From positions 124,001 through 188,000 of the forward strand of contig NZ_BCTW01000006.1 in the NCBI RefSeq assembly GCF_001590965.1: a stretch of DNA of 64,000 nt, read 5' to 3'. Position 1 is the stretch's first letter. Each line of letters opens with the position of its first letter. The position numbers were made by a program, and so were the translations under genes. This document shows, one piece after another, positions 1 to 9,059 of the stretch. This DNA comes from Novosphingobium lentum NBRC 107847 (GTDB taxonomy: Bacteria > Pseudomonadota > Alphaproteobacteria > Sphingomonadales > Sphingomonadaceae). Below the pieces are notes generated by a model that searched no databases, had not been told where the DNA came from, and saw only the letters and a list, made by a program, of their open reading frames with translations.

Positions 1-621
1 CAACCGGCACGCTTCCTCGATCACCGCATTCTGGCTGGCGGGCAAGTCATCGGCCAGATTGTACACCCCCGGCGGCCCGTCGAACGAGGCGATAATCCCG
101 CTGGCGATATCGTCGACATGCACCCGGCTGAACACCTGCTGCGGCAGGTCGATGCGATGCGCCGTGCCCTCCCGCACGCGGTCGAGCGCGCTGCGCCCGG
201 GGCCATAGATACCCGGCAGCCGCAACACCCGCACCCGCGGATCGAGCGCCCCCCACGCAAGGTCCGCCGCCGCGCGCGCGCTGCGCCGACCTGTGCCGAC
301 CGGCGCGCTCTCGTCCACCCACGCCCCGCCGGTGTCGCCATAGACGCCGGTGGATGAAAGGTAGCCGATCCAGCCCGCCGCGCTGCGCACGATCGCATCG
401 CCGTAGTGCAGCAGCACCGGATCGCCCCCGCCAGCGCGATCGGGCGGGACCGAGGACAGCACGTGGCTTGCCCCCGCCAGCGCGCTTTCCACGCCTGCGC
501 GATCGGCAAAATCGAGGTCGCCCGCGCGGCCCGTGCCGTGCACGGTCCAGCCTTCGTCGCGCAACCGCGCCGCCAGCACACCCGCGCTGTAGCCCATTCC
601 GAAAATCAGCATCGTTGCCAT
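1..621 (-). CDS. NAD(P)-dependent epimerase/reductase-like protein, C-terminus outside window
   Basis: The first 207 codons are present and the reading frame runs off base 1. The N-terminus MATMLIFGMGYSAGVLAARL is a glycine-rich dinucleotide-binding turn, followed by alternating strands and helices, then SSTGVYGD (about residue 105) and the LPGIYGPGRSALDRV segment typical of atypical short-chain dehydrogenases of the YeeZ/sugar-epimerase type. The family binds NAD(P) and is cytoplasmic; the substrate cannot be told. The start could also be the second ATG, three codons in. It is divergent from pepN with about 55 bases between the starts. Confidence 0.8.
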   Translation of the reverse strand, partial: MATMLIFGMGYSAGVLAARLRDEGWTVHGTGRAGDLDFADRAGVESALAGASHVLSSVPPDRAGGGDPVLLHYGDAIVRSAAGWIGYLSSTGVYGDTGGAWVDESAPVGTGRRSARAAADLAWGALDPRVRVLRLPGIYGPGRSALDRVREGTAHRIDLPQQVFSRVHVDDIASGIIASFDGPPGVYNLADDLPASQNAVIEEACRL

Positions 622-676
622 CGTTTGCGGCCATATCGCGAATTGCCGCGCCCTGCACGAGTGCTAGAGTGCGGCG

Positions 677-3340
677 ATGAACGATCTGGCCACACCCCCC
701 TCGCCCACCGTTTCGACCAGCCCTGCCGAAACGGCCTCCCCCCCACCCGCGCCCACGGTGGTACGCCGGCTGGATTATCGTCCGCCGGCCTGGCTTGTGC
801 CTGATATTGCACTCGATTTTGCGTTGAGCCTCGACAGCACGCGGGTGACGAGCCGCTTGCGCATCGAACGCAATCCCGATGCCGAACCCGAAACGACTCT
901 GCGGCTCGATGGCGATGGCCTTGCGGTCGCCTCGCTCAGCATCGACGGGCAATTGCGCAACGACTGGCGGATGGATGGATCGGACCTGCTGATCGATCTG
1001 GCAGGCGACGCCCACGATCTGGTGATCGAAACCGTGGTCAACCCCGCCGCCAACACCCAGCTTTCGGGCCTGTATGCCTCCAACGGCATGCTGTGCACGC
1101 AGTGCGAAGCCGAAGGGTTCCGCCGCATCACCTTTTTCCCCGACCGGCCCGACGTGCTGAGTCGCTATCACGTGCGGATGAGCGGCGACAAGGCGGCGTT
1201 CCCGGTGCTGCTGTCCAACGGCAACCCGGTGGCGCAGGGCGACAACGCCGATGGCTCGCACTGGGCCGAATGGGACGATCCGTGGCCCAAGCCTTCGTAC
1301 CTGTTCGCGCTGGTCGCGGGCGAGCTTCTGGCCAACCGCGCCAGCTTCACCACGCGATCGGGCCGCGATGTCAGCCTGGCGATCTTTGTTCGCCCGGGCG
1401 ACGAAACCCGCACCGACCATGCCATGCGCTCGCTCATCGCCTCGATGACGTGGGACGAGGACGCCTATGGCCGCGAATACGATCTCGACGATTTCAACAT
1501 CGTCGCGGTGTCCGACTTCAACGCCGGCGCGATGGAGAACAAGGGCCTCAACGTGTTCAACACGCGCTACATTCTCGCCGATCCCGAAACCGCCACCGAT
1601 GGCGATTACGACGCGATCGAGGGTGTGGTCGGCCACGAATATTTCCACAACTGGTCGGGCAACCGCGTGACCTGCCGCGACTGGTTCCAGCTGAGCCTCA
1701 AGGAAGGCTTCACCGTGCTGCGCGACCAGCAGTTCAGCGCCGAGCGCGGATCGCCCCCGGTCAAACGGATCGAGGACGTGCGGATCCTGCGCGGATCGCA
1801 GTTTCCCGAGGATTCGGGACCGCTGGCGCACCCGATCCGGCCCGACAGCTATCAGGAGATTTCCAACTTCTACACCGCCACGGTCTATAACAAGGGCGCC
1901 GAAGTCATCCGCATGATGACCGTGATGGCCGGGCCCGACGCTTTCCGCAAAGGCACCGACCTCTACTTCGACCGCCACGATGGCGAGGCGGCGACGTGCG
2001 AGGATTTCATCAAGGCGATCGAGGATGGCGCGGGTCTCGACCTCACGCAGTTCCGCCGCTGGTACGAACAGGCCGGCACGCCCCGGATCGAGGCCGAAGC
2101 GGTGCACCATCCCGCTACGCAAAGCGTGACGCTGACCTTGCGCCAGACCGTGCCCGCCACGCCCGGCCAGCCCGACAAGCAGCCGATGCCGATCCCGCTG
2201 CGCACCGCGCTGTTCGACCGGGCGACCGGCAAGCACCACGGCGAACAGCTGCTGCTGCTGACCGATGCAGAGCAGAGCTTCACTTTTGCGGGATACGACA
2301 CACCGCCGGTACTCTCGATCAACCGCGGCTTTTCCGCGCCGGTCGCGATCGCCACGCAGCTGCCGACGGCGGACCTGCTGTTCCTGGCCGAGCATGACGA
2401 CGATCCGTTCGCGCGGTACGAGGCGATGCAGCAACTGGTGGTGCAGCACCTGGTCGCGGCGGTGACCGGGCAACTCGATGCGAGCGCACTGGAACGCGGA
2501 CGGCGCGAGATCGGCGAAGCATTCGCCGCGATCCTGGCCGACTCCGGGCTCGACGATCTGATGCGGGGTGAACTGGTGATCCTGCCCGGCGAAGGCTATC
2601 TGTCCGAACAGCTGGCGGTCAACGAACCGGCCAGGATCCATGCCGAGCGCGAGGCGCTGAAAGCATGGCTGGGCCAGCATCTGGGCACCGAGTGGCGCGC
2701 GCTGCACGATCGCTGCGCAGCGGTGCCCTACAGCCTCGAGGCGGCGGCACGCGGTGCGCGCAAGCTCAAGACGCAGGCGCTGGTGTATCTCGCCGCAGGC
2801 GATCCCGCCGAAGCCGTGCGCCGCGCCAAGGCGCAGTACGATGCGGCCGACTGCATGACCGACCGGCAGGGCGCGCTGATGACGCTGTGCGGGCTCGACG
2901 ATCCGGCACGCGAGGAAGCCCTCGCCGATTTCCACGACCGGTTCGCGGGCAACGCGCTGGTGATCGACAAGTGGTTCTCGCTGCAGGCGGGATCGCTCAA
3001 CCCCAAGGCGATCGAACATACCAAGGCGCTGGCGACGCACCCCGACTTCACCATGACCAACCCCAACCGCGTCCGCTCGCTGTACATGGCGTTCGCGGCC
3101 AATCCGCAGGCGTTCAACGCGGCCAGCGGCGAAGGCTATCGCATCATCGCCGACCTGATCATCGCGCTCGATCCGATCAACGGCAGCACCGCCGCACGGT
3201 TCGTGTCGCCGCTGGGCCGGTGGAAGAAGATGGAGCCGGGCCGCGCCAAGCTGATGCGCGCCGAACTGGAGCGTATCGCCGCGACCCCCGGCCTGTCGCG
3301 CGACACCACCGAGCAAGTCCAGCGCAGCCTTGCCGGCTGA
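677..3340 (+). CDS. pepN: Aminopeptidase N (M1 family zinc metallopeptidase)
   Basis: An 887-residue protein, the usual length for bacterial PepN. The substrate-anchoring GAMEN motif lies near residue 284 and the zinc site HEYFHNWSGNR near residue 320, with the third ligand glutamate in LKEGF about 20 residues on. The N-terminal beta domain, the catalytic domain and a long helical C-terminal domain are all present. The first 25 residues are a Ser/Pro/Thr-rich tail before the conserved VVRRLDYRPPAWLVP start, so translation might begin slightly later. The enzyme removes N-terminal residues from peptides in the cytoplasm. The next gene starts within a few bases of the stop, so pepN and pgeF probably share a transcript. 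Confidence 0.97.
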   Translation: MNDLATPPSPTVSTSPAETASPPPAPTVVRRLDYRPPAWLVPDIALDFALSLDSTRVTSRLRIERNPDAEPETTLRLDGDGLAVASLSIDGQLRNDWRMDGSDLLIDLAGDAHDLVIETVVNPAANTQLSGLYASNGMLCTQCEAEGFRRITFFPDRPDVLSRYHVRMSGDKAAFPVLLSNGNPVAQGDNADGSHWAEWDDPWPKPSYLFALVAGELLANRASFTTRSGRDVSLAIFVRPGDETRTDHAMRSLIASMTWDEDAYGREYDLDDFNIVAVSDFNAGAMENKGLNVFNTRYILADPETATDGDYDAIEGVVGHEYFHNWSGNRVTCRDWFQLSLKEGFTVLRDQQFSAERGSPPVKRIEDVRILRGSQFPEDSGPLAHPIRPDSYQEISNFYTATVYNKGAEVIRMMTVMAGPDAFRKGTDLYFDRHDGEAATCEDFIKAIEDGAGLDLTQFRRWYEQAGTPRIEAEAVHHPATQSVTLTLRQTVPATPGQPDKQPMPIPLRTALFDRATGKHHGEQLLLLTDAEQSFTFAGYDTPPVLSINRGFSAPVAIATQLPTADLLFLAEHDDDPFARYEAMQQLVVQHLVAAVTGQLDASALERGRREIGEAFAAILADSGLDDLMRGELVILPGEGYLSEQLAVNEPARIHAEREALKAWLGQHLGTEWRALHDRCAAVPYSLEAAARGARKLKTQALVYLAAGDPAEAVRRAKAQYDAADCMTDRQGALMTLCGLDDPAREEALADFHDRFAGNALVIDKWFSLQAGSLNPKAIEHTKALATHPDFTMTNPNRVRSLYMAFAANPQAFNAASGEGYRIIADLIIALDPINGSTAARFVSPLGRWKKMEPGRAKLMRAELERIAATPGLSRDTTEQVQRSLAG

Positions 3341-3347
3341 GCGCGGC

Positions 3348-4124
3348 GTGATCGAAACCGTAGCGCCGGTGGAGGTGCTGAACGCACCGGCGCTGGCCGG
3401 AACCGCGCACGGCTTCCTCGGCCGGCGCGGCGGGGTGAGCGACGGCTTGCACGCCGGGCTCAACGTCGGGCTGGGTTCGGATGACGGGCGCGACGCCGTG
3501 CTGCAGAACCGGCGCCGCGCCGCCGACGCGGTGCTGGCGGGCGCACCACTGGTGACCGTCCACCAGATCCATTCGCCCGATGTCGTGACCGTCAGCGAGC
3601 CGTGGGGCGATGACGCCCGGCCCCGCGCCGATGCGCTGGTCACCCGCCAGCGCAGTGTGCTGCTGGGCATCCTCACCGCCGATTGCGCGCCGGTGCTGCT
3701 GGCCGATCGTGAGGCCGGAGTAATCGGCGCGGCGCATGCCGGGTGGCGCGGTGCGCTGGGCGGGGTGACCGACGCCACCGTCACGGCGATGGTGGCGCTG
3801 GGAGCAAGCGTGGCGAACATCGCGGCGGTGGTCGGCCCGTGCATCGCGCAAGCCAGCTACGAAGTCGATGCGGCGTTCGAGGCCAACTTCGTCGCCGCCG
3901 ATACGTACAACGCGCAATTCTTCAAGCTCGGCCGCGCAGGCCATGCGTGGTTCGATCTGGAAGGCTACGTTGCCACCCGGCTCACCGCCGCCGGGGTCGG
4001 GAAAGTCGAGCGGCTGGGCGAGGACACGTACAGCCAAGCTGACCGCTTCTTCTCGTTCCGCCGCGCGACCCATGCCGGAGAGCCCGACTATGGGCGCCAG
4101 ATCGCGCTGATCGGGCTGGAATAG
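3348..4124 (+). CDS. pgeF: Peptidoglycan editing factor / laccase-domain protein PgeF (YfiH)
   Basis: This 258-residue protein matches the laccase-domain (DUF152) family by HQIHSPDVV, TADCAPVLLAD, HAGWRGALGG and GPCIAQASYEVD, which supply the conserved His, Cys and His residues of the metal site. Known members act on purine nucleosides and are linked to removal of misincorporated residues from peptidoglycan precursors. I chose the GTG seven bases after the pepN stop. A TTG at 3330 would overlap pepN by 11 bases. It is probably cotranscribed with pepN. Confidence 0.93.
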   Translation: MIETVAPVEVLNAPALAGTAHGFLGRRGGVSDGLHAGLNVGLGSDDGRDAVLQNRRRAADAVLAGAPLVTVHQIHSPDVVTVSEPWGDDARPRADALVTRQRSVLLGILTADCAPVLLADREAGVIGAAHAGWRGALGGVTDATVTAMVALGASVANIAAVVGPCIAQASYEVDAAFEANFVAADTYNAQFFKLGRAGHAWFDLEGYVATRLTAAGVGKVERLGEDTYSQADRFFSFRRATHAGEPDYGRQIALIGLE

Positions 4125-4146
4125 ATTTTCGCTCATCATCCCATCC

Positions 4147-4231
4147 CCGCTCATGTCGAGCGAAGTCGAGACACGCTACGCCATGCTCGAAACGTGGCGC
4201 GACCTCCCCCGACTTCGCTCAGGATGAGCGG
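4147..4231. repeat. Dispersed palindromic intergenic repeat, family A, copy 1
   Basis: The unit opens with CCGCTCATGTCGAGCGAAGT and closes with CGACTTCGCTCAGGATGAGC, so the ends are inverted copies that can form a long stem. It sits between the convergent pgeF and HAD genes. A second copy of almost the same length lies at 11168-11251. A related single arm lies at about 11905-11935. Confidence 0.75.
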
Positions 4232-4232
4232 A

Positions 4233-4874
4233 TCAGGGTGAAGTCACTTTGCCATAATCGTCCAGCAACAACTCCCGCGCCACCAGATCGCGCGCCAGTG
4301 CCTCCGCCTCGACGAAATGGTGCACCTGCCAGCCGCATTCGGCGGCGGCGCGGATATTGGCAAGGTTGTCGTCTATGAACAGCATCGCGCCGGGTGCGTG
4401 CCCGAACCGCCGCGCGGCCAGCGCGAAGATCGCCGGGTCGGGCTTCACCAGCTTCTCGTCGCCCGAGACGACGATATCGCCGAAATGGTCGAGCACCGGG
4501 AACGTCGGGCGAAACATCGCCCAGGTGTCGCTGCCGAAATTGGTGATCGAGAATTGTGGCATGCCGCGATCGGCCAGCGCCGCGACCAGCGCGTGGGTGC
4601 CGTCGATCGGGCCGGGAACGGTTTCCAGCCAGCGCGGGGCGTAGGCGGCGATCAGGTCGGCTTCGGCGGGGAATTGCGCGGATCGCTCGGCGATCATCTC
4701 GGCCAGCGGGCGGCCGGCATCGTGCTGGAAATGCCACTGCTCGGTCACGACGTTGACAAGGAACCAGTCGAGCAGGGCGGGATCGGCGATCAGCTTTTCA
4801 TACAGCGCACGAATGCTCCACCGGACAAGCACGCGTCCGATGTCCCATACGACGGCGTCGATCTGCTGTGTCAT
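4233..4874 (-). CDS. HAD-family hydrolase (YihX-type phosphatase)
   Basis: A 213-residue protein with the four HAD motifs: the nucleophile Asp in VVWDIGRVLV (about residues 8-17), Thr in SITNFGSD, Lys in KLVKPDP and the acidic pair in FIDDN. The second Asp of motif I is replaced by Gly (DIG), as in YihX-like sugar-phosphate phosphatases and haloacid dehalogenase-like proteins. The helical cap lies between motifs I and II. The exact substrate cannot be deduced. Its end abuts repeat A. Confidence 0.88.
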   Translation of the reverse strand: MTQQIDAVVWDIGRVLVRWSIRALYEKLIADPALLDWFLVNVVTEQWHFQHDAGRPLAEMIAERSAQFPAEADLIAAYAPRWLETVPGPIDGTHALVAALADRGMPQFSITNFGSDTWAMFRPTFPVLDHFGDIVVSGDEKLVKPDPAIFALAARRFGHAPGAMLFIDDNLANIRAAAECGWQVHHFVEAEALARDLVARELLLDDYGKVTSP

Positions 4875-4876
4875 CG

Positions 4877-4955
4877 CGCCCTCGCGAAGGCGGGGGCCTC
4901 ATGCGATTGCAGAGGCACCACTTGCCGCCCGAGACCCCCGCCTGCGCGGGGGCGC
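4877..4955. repeat. Palindromic repeat, family B, copy 1
   Basis: Two arms, CTCGCGAAGGCGGGGGCCTC and GAGACCCCCGCCTGCGCGGG, face each other and can form a stem. They lie between the HAD gene start and the end of the L36 gene. Related units lie at 8496-8574, 40701-40722 and 56044-56126. Confidence 0.65.
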
Positions 4956-4960
4956 CACAT

Positions 4961-5086
4961 TCAGCCCTGGCGCGCCTTGAAGCGACGATTGGTCTTGTTG
5001 ATCACGTAAGTCCGGCCACGACGGCGGATCACGCGGTTGTCGCGGTGGCGGTCCTTGAGCGACTTCAGGCTGTTGCGAATCTTCAT
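4961..5086 (-). CDS. rpmJ: 50S ribosomal protein L36
   Basis: A 41-codon frame on the minus strand encodes [20 protein letters not shown] followed by [20 protein letters not shown] and G. This is the long form of L36 without the four zinc ligands (the C-minus, YkgO-like type), which is the usual form in alphaproteobacteria. It is a structural protein of the large ribosomal subunit near the peptidyl-transferase region. It stands alone, as is common in this group. The absence of cysteines means no zinc is bound. Confidence 0.93.
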   Translation of the reverse strand: MKIRNSLKSLKDRHRDNRVIRRRGRTYVINKTNRRFKARQG

Positions 5087-5212
5087 GATGTCCATCCTGC
5101 CCGGTCGCAGACTGATTCTGGCCGGGCCCAAAAGCAAGCCGCGCCGTTAAGGGTGACGGGCGGTTAAGTCAACAATCCACTCGCCGGCCGATCACCTTCG
5201 CGTTGCGATTCC

Positions 5213-5291
5213 CGTCGCCCCCGACCTGATCCGGGGCCGCTGGGGGTCAAGCGCAAGTCGGCCAGCGGTCCCGGGGTAATCCCGGGACGAC
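5213..5291. repeat. Palindromic repeat, family C, copy 1
   Basis: The arms CGACCTGATCCGGGGCCGCT and GCCAGCGGTCCCGGGGTAAT face each other, and the unit closes with CCCGGGACGACG. A longer, better conserved copy lies at 37175-37266 and a minimal 27-base hairpin version at 57732-57758. It sits between the L36 gene and galE, just past the galE stop, so it may act as a transcript-end stem-loop. Confidence 0.7.
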
Positions 5292-5295
5292 GCGC

Positions 5296-6294
5296 TCATC
5301 CCCTTAATTCCGTCAGCTTGCGCTCCCACGCCAGCGCGTGATCGACGATCGTGTCGAGATCGGCGTAGCGCGGCTGCCACGGCAGCGTCGCCTTGATGCG
5401 GGCGTTGTCCGAGATCAGCGAATCGGGATCGCCCGCGCGGCGCGGTTCCAGCTGGCGCTCGATCGTGCGGTTGGTGACGCGATCGACCGCGTCGAGCACT
5501 TCCATCACCGAGAAGCCCTTGCCGTAGCCGCAGTTCATCGTCAGCGAGCGCGCCGGATCGGCGATCAGCGCCTGCAGCGCCAGCACATGCGCGGCGGCCA
5601 GGTCGGACACGTGGATGTAGTCGCGCACCCCGGTGCCGTCGGGCGTGGCATAATCGGTGCCGAACACGCTGACATGGCTGCGCTTGCCCAGCGCCGCCTC
5701 GACCGCGACCTTGATCAGGTGTGTCGCGCCCGCCGTGGACTGCCCGGTGCGCGCCTGCGGATCGGCCCCGGCGACGTTGAAATAGCGCAGCACGCAGTAG
5801 TTGATCGCATGCGCCGCCGCAGTATCGGCCAGCATCGTCTCGGTCATCAGCTTGGACATGCCGTACGGGTTGATCGGCACCCTGGGGCTGTCTTCGGTGA
5901 CCGGCGAGACTTCGGGGATGCCGTATGTCGCTGCGGTGGAGCTGAAGATGAAGTGCGGCACGCCTGCCGCCACCGCCGCTCCCAGCAGCGCCCGGCTTTT
6001 GGCAGTGTTGTTGTGGTAATACTTGAGCGGGTCGCTGACCGATTCGGGCACGATCACCGATCCGGCGAAGTGCATCACCGCTTGCGTGGATTGTTCCGCA
6101 AATATCCGCGCGAGCAACGCGGTATCCTCGATATCACCTTCGTAGAACGGCACGCCTTCGGGCACGGCCCAGCGGAACCCGGTGGTCAGGTTGTCGATCA
6201 CTGCCACCCGCTGGCCTGCGTCCCTCAGCGCCAGCACGGCATGGCTGCCGATATATCCGGCGCCGCCGGTAACAAGAACGGGTACGCTAACCAT
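5296..6294 (-). CDS. galE: UDP-glucose 4-epimerase
   Basis: The 332-residue protein starts MVSVPVLVTGGAGYIGSHAV, a classical NAD-binding GxxGxxG turn. It carries SSTAATYG (catalytic Ser/Thr) and NPYGMSK (the catalytic YxxxK pair), then the GalE-specific RYFNVAGADP and DGTGVRDYIHVSDLA. It interconverts UDP-glucose and UDP-galactose in the cytoplasm for surface polysaccharide or galactose use. The ATG at 6294 has AGG eight bases upstream; a GTG three codons earlier is possible. No sugar-nucleotide genes adjoin it. Confidence 0.95.
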   Translation of the reverse strand: MVSVPVLVTGGAGYIGSHAVLALRDAGQRVAVIDNLTTGFRWAVPEGVPFYEGDIEDTALLARIFAEQSTQAVMHFAGSVIVPESVSDPLKYYHNNTAKSRALLGAAVAAGVPHFIFSSTAATYGIPEVSPVTEDSPRVPINPYGMSKLMTETMLADTAAAHAINYCVLRYFNVAGADPQARTGQSTAGATHLIKVAVEAALGKRSHVSVFGTDYATPDGTGVRDYIHVSDLAAAHVLALQALIADPARSLTMNCGYGKGFSVMEVLDAVDRVTNRTIERQLEPRRAGDPDSLISDNARIKATLPWQPRYADLDTIVDHALAWERKLTELRG

Positions 6295-6449
6295 GCGAAT
6301 CACCTGCCTGCGATAGTTCCCGTCGGCCGTATCACCTTGTCAGGCCTTGCGGGTTAACGCCTTTTAGGGGCGGTTCATCGTTCAGCAAGCGTCAAGCGAC
6401 CGCAGCCTAGCCGCAATACCAGTCGCCACAAACCAGCGGGAAACCTCCG

Positions 6450-7100
6450 ATGCGCCTTCACCCTCTCCTTCGCGGCGCCTTGCTCGGCGCGCCCTTGATG
6501 CTCGTTGCCCCGCTGGCGCACGCCGGCTCGATCGGGCGGGCCGACGTGACCCGGTTCGTCGCGCCCGATGCCGCCGGCATGCTGGGCCACGGCGCAATTG
6601 CGGTCGCGGCGGCCGAGAATGCGTCGGGCGATGACCATGGCCCGACCGGCACCGAGATGCGCGACGATCGCGAATTGGGCGTGTTCGAGGCCGCAGTGGT
6701 CGATGTTCTTGCCAGGCAGGGGTACGACACCGCCACCGCCAGCAGCACCGGCGGGCAGATCGCGCAGTTGCGCGTGGGCCACGCGGTGATCGAACCGCAG
6801 GAGCCACCGCACCGCCCGGTCAGCGGCGCGGTAAGCACCGGGATCAGCAACCGCGGATCGGGCTTTGGCCTGGCGCTCAACATCGATCTGTCCAAACCCA
6901 AGCCGCCGCTGGTTTCCACCCGCCTGGAAGTGCGCATCCGCGATCGCGCCACCGGCAAGGTGCTGTGGGAAGGGCGGGCCGAGGCCGTCGCGCGCGAAAC
7001 CGGCAGCACGGCCGACAGCCAGAAGATGGCGACGCATCTGGCGCTGGCGCTGTTCGAAGGCTTCCCCGGTCGCCCCGGTGAGACTATTCAGGCCCGATGA
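6450..7100 (+). CDS. Exported protein, DUF4136-like
   Basis: A 216-residue protein with a signal peptide (MRLHPLLRG, a hydrophobic stretch, then LAHAG as a likely cleavage site near residue 25). The C-terminal half has alternating strands, with [20 protein letters not shown] and a closing [15 protein letters not shown], which resembles DUF4136-type envelope proteins of sphingomonads. The middle is rich in Ala and Gly. Its stop overlaps the start of the following carboxypeptidase gene (ATGA), so the two are translationally coupled. Function unknown. Confidence 0.8.
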   Translation: MRLHPLLRGALLGAPLMLVAPLAHAGSIGRADVTRFVAPDAAGMLGHGAIAVAAAENASGDDHGPTGTEMRDDRELGVFEAAVVDVLARQGYDTATASSTGGQIAQLRVGHAVIEPQEPPHRPVSGAVSTGISNRGSGFGLALNIDLSKPKPPLVSTRLEVRIRDRATGKVLWEGRAEAVARETGSTADSQKMATHLALALFEGFPGRPGETIQAR

Positions 7101-8308
7101 CCGAACCGCAGACCAGCACCGCCCCCTCCCCCGCCGCTTCAGGCGCCGCCGCCCCGATCCGCATTGATGCCGCGTTCGATAGCGGCAACATCGAAGTGCT
7201 GGGCATCGACGGCACCAAGGCGCGGCTGGCGATCCGCAAGGACCATCAGTCCGATTTCTACCAGTGGTTCCATTTCCGGGTGAGCGGCGCCCAGGGCCGT
7301 GCCGTGGAGCTGGCGATCACCGGCATGGCATCGTCGGCCTATCCCGACGGCTGGCCGGGCTATGCCGCCTGCGTGTCCGAAGACCGCGAATACTGGGGCC
7401 GCGCCGAGACCAGCTACGATCCGGCGGCTGACGACGGCACGCTGACCATCCGTTACACGCCGGTGGGCGGGATCGCGTGGTTCGCCTATTTCGCGCCCTA
7501 CTCGATGGAGCGGCATCACGATCTGGTCGCGACCACCGCGCTGGCAGACGGCGTGGCGCATCGCGTGCTGGGCGAAAGCCTGGACGGCCAGCCGATCGAC
7601 TGCCTCGAACTGGGCGAGGGCACGACGCACGTGTGGCTTTATGCCCGCCAGCACCCGGGCGAATCGATGGCCGAATGGTGGATGGAGGGCGCTTTGGCGA
7701 TGCTGACCGACCCCGCCGATCCGCAGGCGCGGCGGTTGCGCCAGCGTTGCCGTTTTCACATCGTGCCTAACGCCAACCCCGACGGATCGCGGCGCGGCCA
7801 CTTGCGCACCAATGCCGTCGGCGTGAACCTCAACCGCGAATGGGATGCGCCCAGCGCCGAACGATCGCCCGAAGTGCTCGCGATCCGCAACGCGATGGAC
7901 GAAACCGGCGTCAATTTCGCGATGGATGTCCACGGCGACGAGGCGATCGCCGCGGTGTTCATGGCCGGGTTCGAAGGCATCCCGTCGTGGACGCAGGCGC
8001 AAGGCGACGGTTACCAACGGTATCGCAAGATCCTGGAACGGCGCACGCCCGACTTCCAGACCAAGCGTGGCTATCCCGTGGCGCGGCCGGGCACCGCCAA
8101 CCTCACGATGTCGACCAACCAGTTGGCCGAACGCTTCGGTCCCAGCCACGGATGCGTGGCGATGACGCTGGAAATGCCCTTCAAGGACAACAACGACCTG
8201 CCCGATCCGGCGCAGGGCTGGAGCCCGGAACGGTCGATGCTGCTGGCGCGCGATTGCCTCGCCGCGCTCGACGAATGGCTCGATACGCGCGAGGTGCCGG
8301 CGGGCTGA
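7097..8308 (+). CDS. M14-family zinc carboxypeptidase (cytosolic CCP-like)
   Basis: A 403-residue protein with an N-terminal beta domain (about residues 15-135) before the peptidase domain, as in the cytosolic carboxypeptidase/deglutamylase-like branch of M14. The zinc ligands are in [12 protein letters not shown] (His, Glu) and MDVHGDE (His). [20 protein letters not shown] is the characteristic substrate-binding region, and LEMPFKD carries the probable catalytic Glu. There is no signal peptide, so it should be cytoplasmic. It overlaps the upstream exported protein gene by four bases. Confidence 0.9.
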   Translation: MTEPQTSTAPSPAASGAAAPIRIDAAFDSGNIEVLGIDGTKARLAIRKDHQSDFYQWFHFRVSGAQGRAVELAITGMASSAYPDGWPGYAACVSEDREYWGRAETSYDPAADDGTLTIRYTPVGGIAWFAYFAPYSMERHHDLVATTALADGVAHRVLGESLDGQPIDCLELGEGTTHVWLYARQHPGESMAEWWMEGALAMLTDPADPQARRLRQRCRFHIVPNANPDGSRRGHLRTNAVGVNLNREWDAPSAERSPEVLAIRNAMDETGVNFAMDVHGDEAIAAVFMAGFEGIPSWTQAQGDGYQRYRKILERRTPDFQTKRGYPVARPGTANLTMSTNQLAERFGPSHGCVAMTLEMPFKDNNDLPDPAQGWSPERSMLLARDCLAALDEWLDTREVPAG

Positions 8309-8361
8309 TTTCGTCCGCCGCGTTTACGCTTCGTTAGCAGTGCCCAGCCGATAACGGCGGG

Positions 8362-8484
8362 ATGCAACGCGCCCTCGCCCTGATCGAATCGCCCAGCCTG
8401 CCGATCGCCGATGGCTTGCGCATGCTGATCGTGTGCGGCAGCGCGCTGGCGCTGATCCTGGCGGGCAAAGCCCTGCCGTTCTGA
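8362..8484 (+). CDS. Possible 40-residue membrane protein
   Basis: An ATG-initiated 40-codon frame encodes MQRALALIESPSLPIADGLR and then a single hydrophobic segment ending LALILAGKALPF. The helix could span the membrane once. The Shine-Dalgarno match is weak (GGCGGG directly upstream). I do not recognise a family. It lies between the carboxypeptidase gene and repeat B copy 2, in otherwise non-coding DNA. Confidence 0.35.
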   Translation: MQRALALIESPSLPIADGLRMLIVCGSALALILAGKALPF

Positions 8485-8495
8485 ACGGCGCTGTG

Positions 8496-8574
8496 CGTCC
8501 CCGAATGCGGGACCTCAGGCCCTTAAGAAGATGGCGTTCGATACCCTGAGGCCCCCGCCTTCGTGGGGGATCGG
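8496..8574. repeat. Palindromic repeat, family B, copy 2
   Basis: The arms CCCCGAATGCGGGACCTCAG and CTGAGGCCCCCGCCTTCGTG face each other with about 25 bases between them. It sits at the convergent junction before the end of arsC and may serve as a transcript-end structure for both sides. Confidence 0.6.
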
Positions 8575-8582
8575 CACGGTTG

Positions 8583-8927
8583 CTACAGAATCTCCTCGAT
8601 CTTCTCCAGCGGCCGACACAGCCTGACCCCCTTGTCCGTCTCCACCAGTGGACGCTCGATCAGCACCGGCTCTGCCACCATCGCGGCCAGCACGGTCGCG
8701 TCATCGGCTTGCGTCAGTCCCCGCGCCTCCGCATCGGTATTGCGGCGGCGCAAGCCGTCACGCGGCGCGATCCCGGCATCGCGATAAAGCTGCGCCAGTT
8801 TGGCCGCGGTGGGCGGCTGCTTGAGATATTCGACCACGGTCACCGCCACGCCGGGCTGCGCCTTCAGCCGCGCGAGCGCGTTGCGCGAGGTCCTGCACCC
8901 CGGGTTGTGCCAGATCGTGGCCTTCAT
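8583..8927 (-). CDS. arsC: Arsenate reductase, glutaredoxin-coupled ArsC family
   Basis: A 114-residue protein that starts MKATIWHNPGCRTSRNALAR, giving the single catalytic Cys of the NPxCxxSR loop. IERPLVETDKG follows, with the conserved Arg-Pro pair that stabilises the substrate. The thioredoxin-like fold and length fit ArsC. Known members reduce arsenate to arsenite with glutathione/glutaredoxin, but many chromosomal homologues without ars neighbours (YffB/Spx-like) have other roles. No arsenic pump or arsR is nearby, so the physiological role is uncertain. It is divergent from the siderophore receptor gene. Confidence 0.88.
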   Translation of the reverse strand: MKATIWHNPGCRTSRNALARLKAQPGVAVTVVEYLKQPPTAAKLAQLYRDAGIAPRDGLRRRNTDAEARGLTQADDATVLAAMVAEPVLIERPLVETDKGVRLCRPLEKIEEIL

Positions 8928-9030
8928 CGTCGCTCTCCAGAATCGCGTCGGTCCAGGCTAGCTGGCTGATCCGCGAAAGAAAAGATGCACACGCCGCTTG
9001 CACATGCGAACGACTCTCAATAGCAGCGTT

Positions 9031-9049
9031 CTTGCGAATCATTCGCAAG
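9031..9049 (+). promoter_or_regulatory. Perfect 19-bp palindrome, candidate Fur-type iron operator
   Basis: CTTGCGAATCATTCGCAAG is a perfect odd-centred palindrome immediately upstream of the siderophore receptor, and its right arm runs into the Shine-Dalgarno AAGGAG (9047-9052). A weaker related sequence, TGCGAACGACTCTCA, lies about 20 bases upstream. The architecture resembles alphaproteobacterial Fur-type boxes; the regulator is inferred from the iron-uptake target. Confidence 0.65.
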
Positions 9050-9059
9050 GAGTCTGCCC

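Noticed and set aside
47-3844. A 1265-codon open frame on the minus strand opposite pepN and pgeF
   Set aside because: It runs antisense to two well-identified genes, has low-complexity Arg/Ala composition and no recognisable motif; long antisense frames are expected at high GC.
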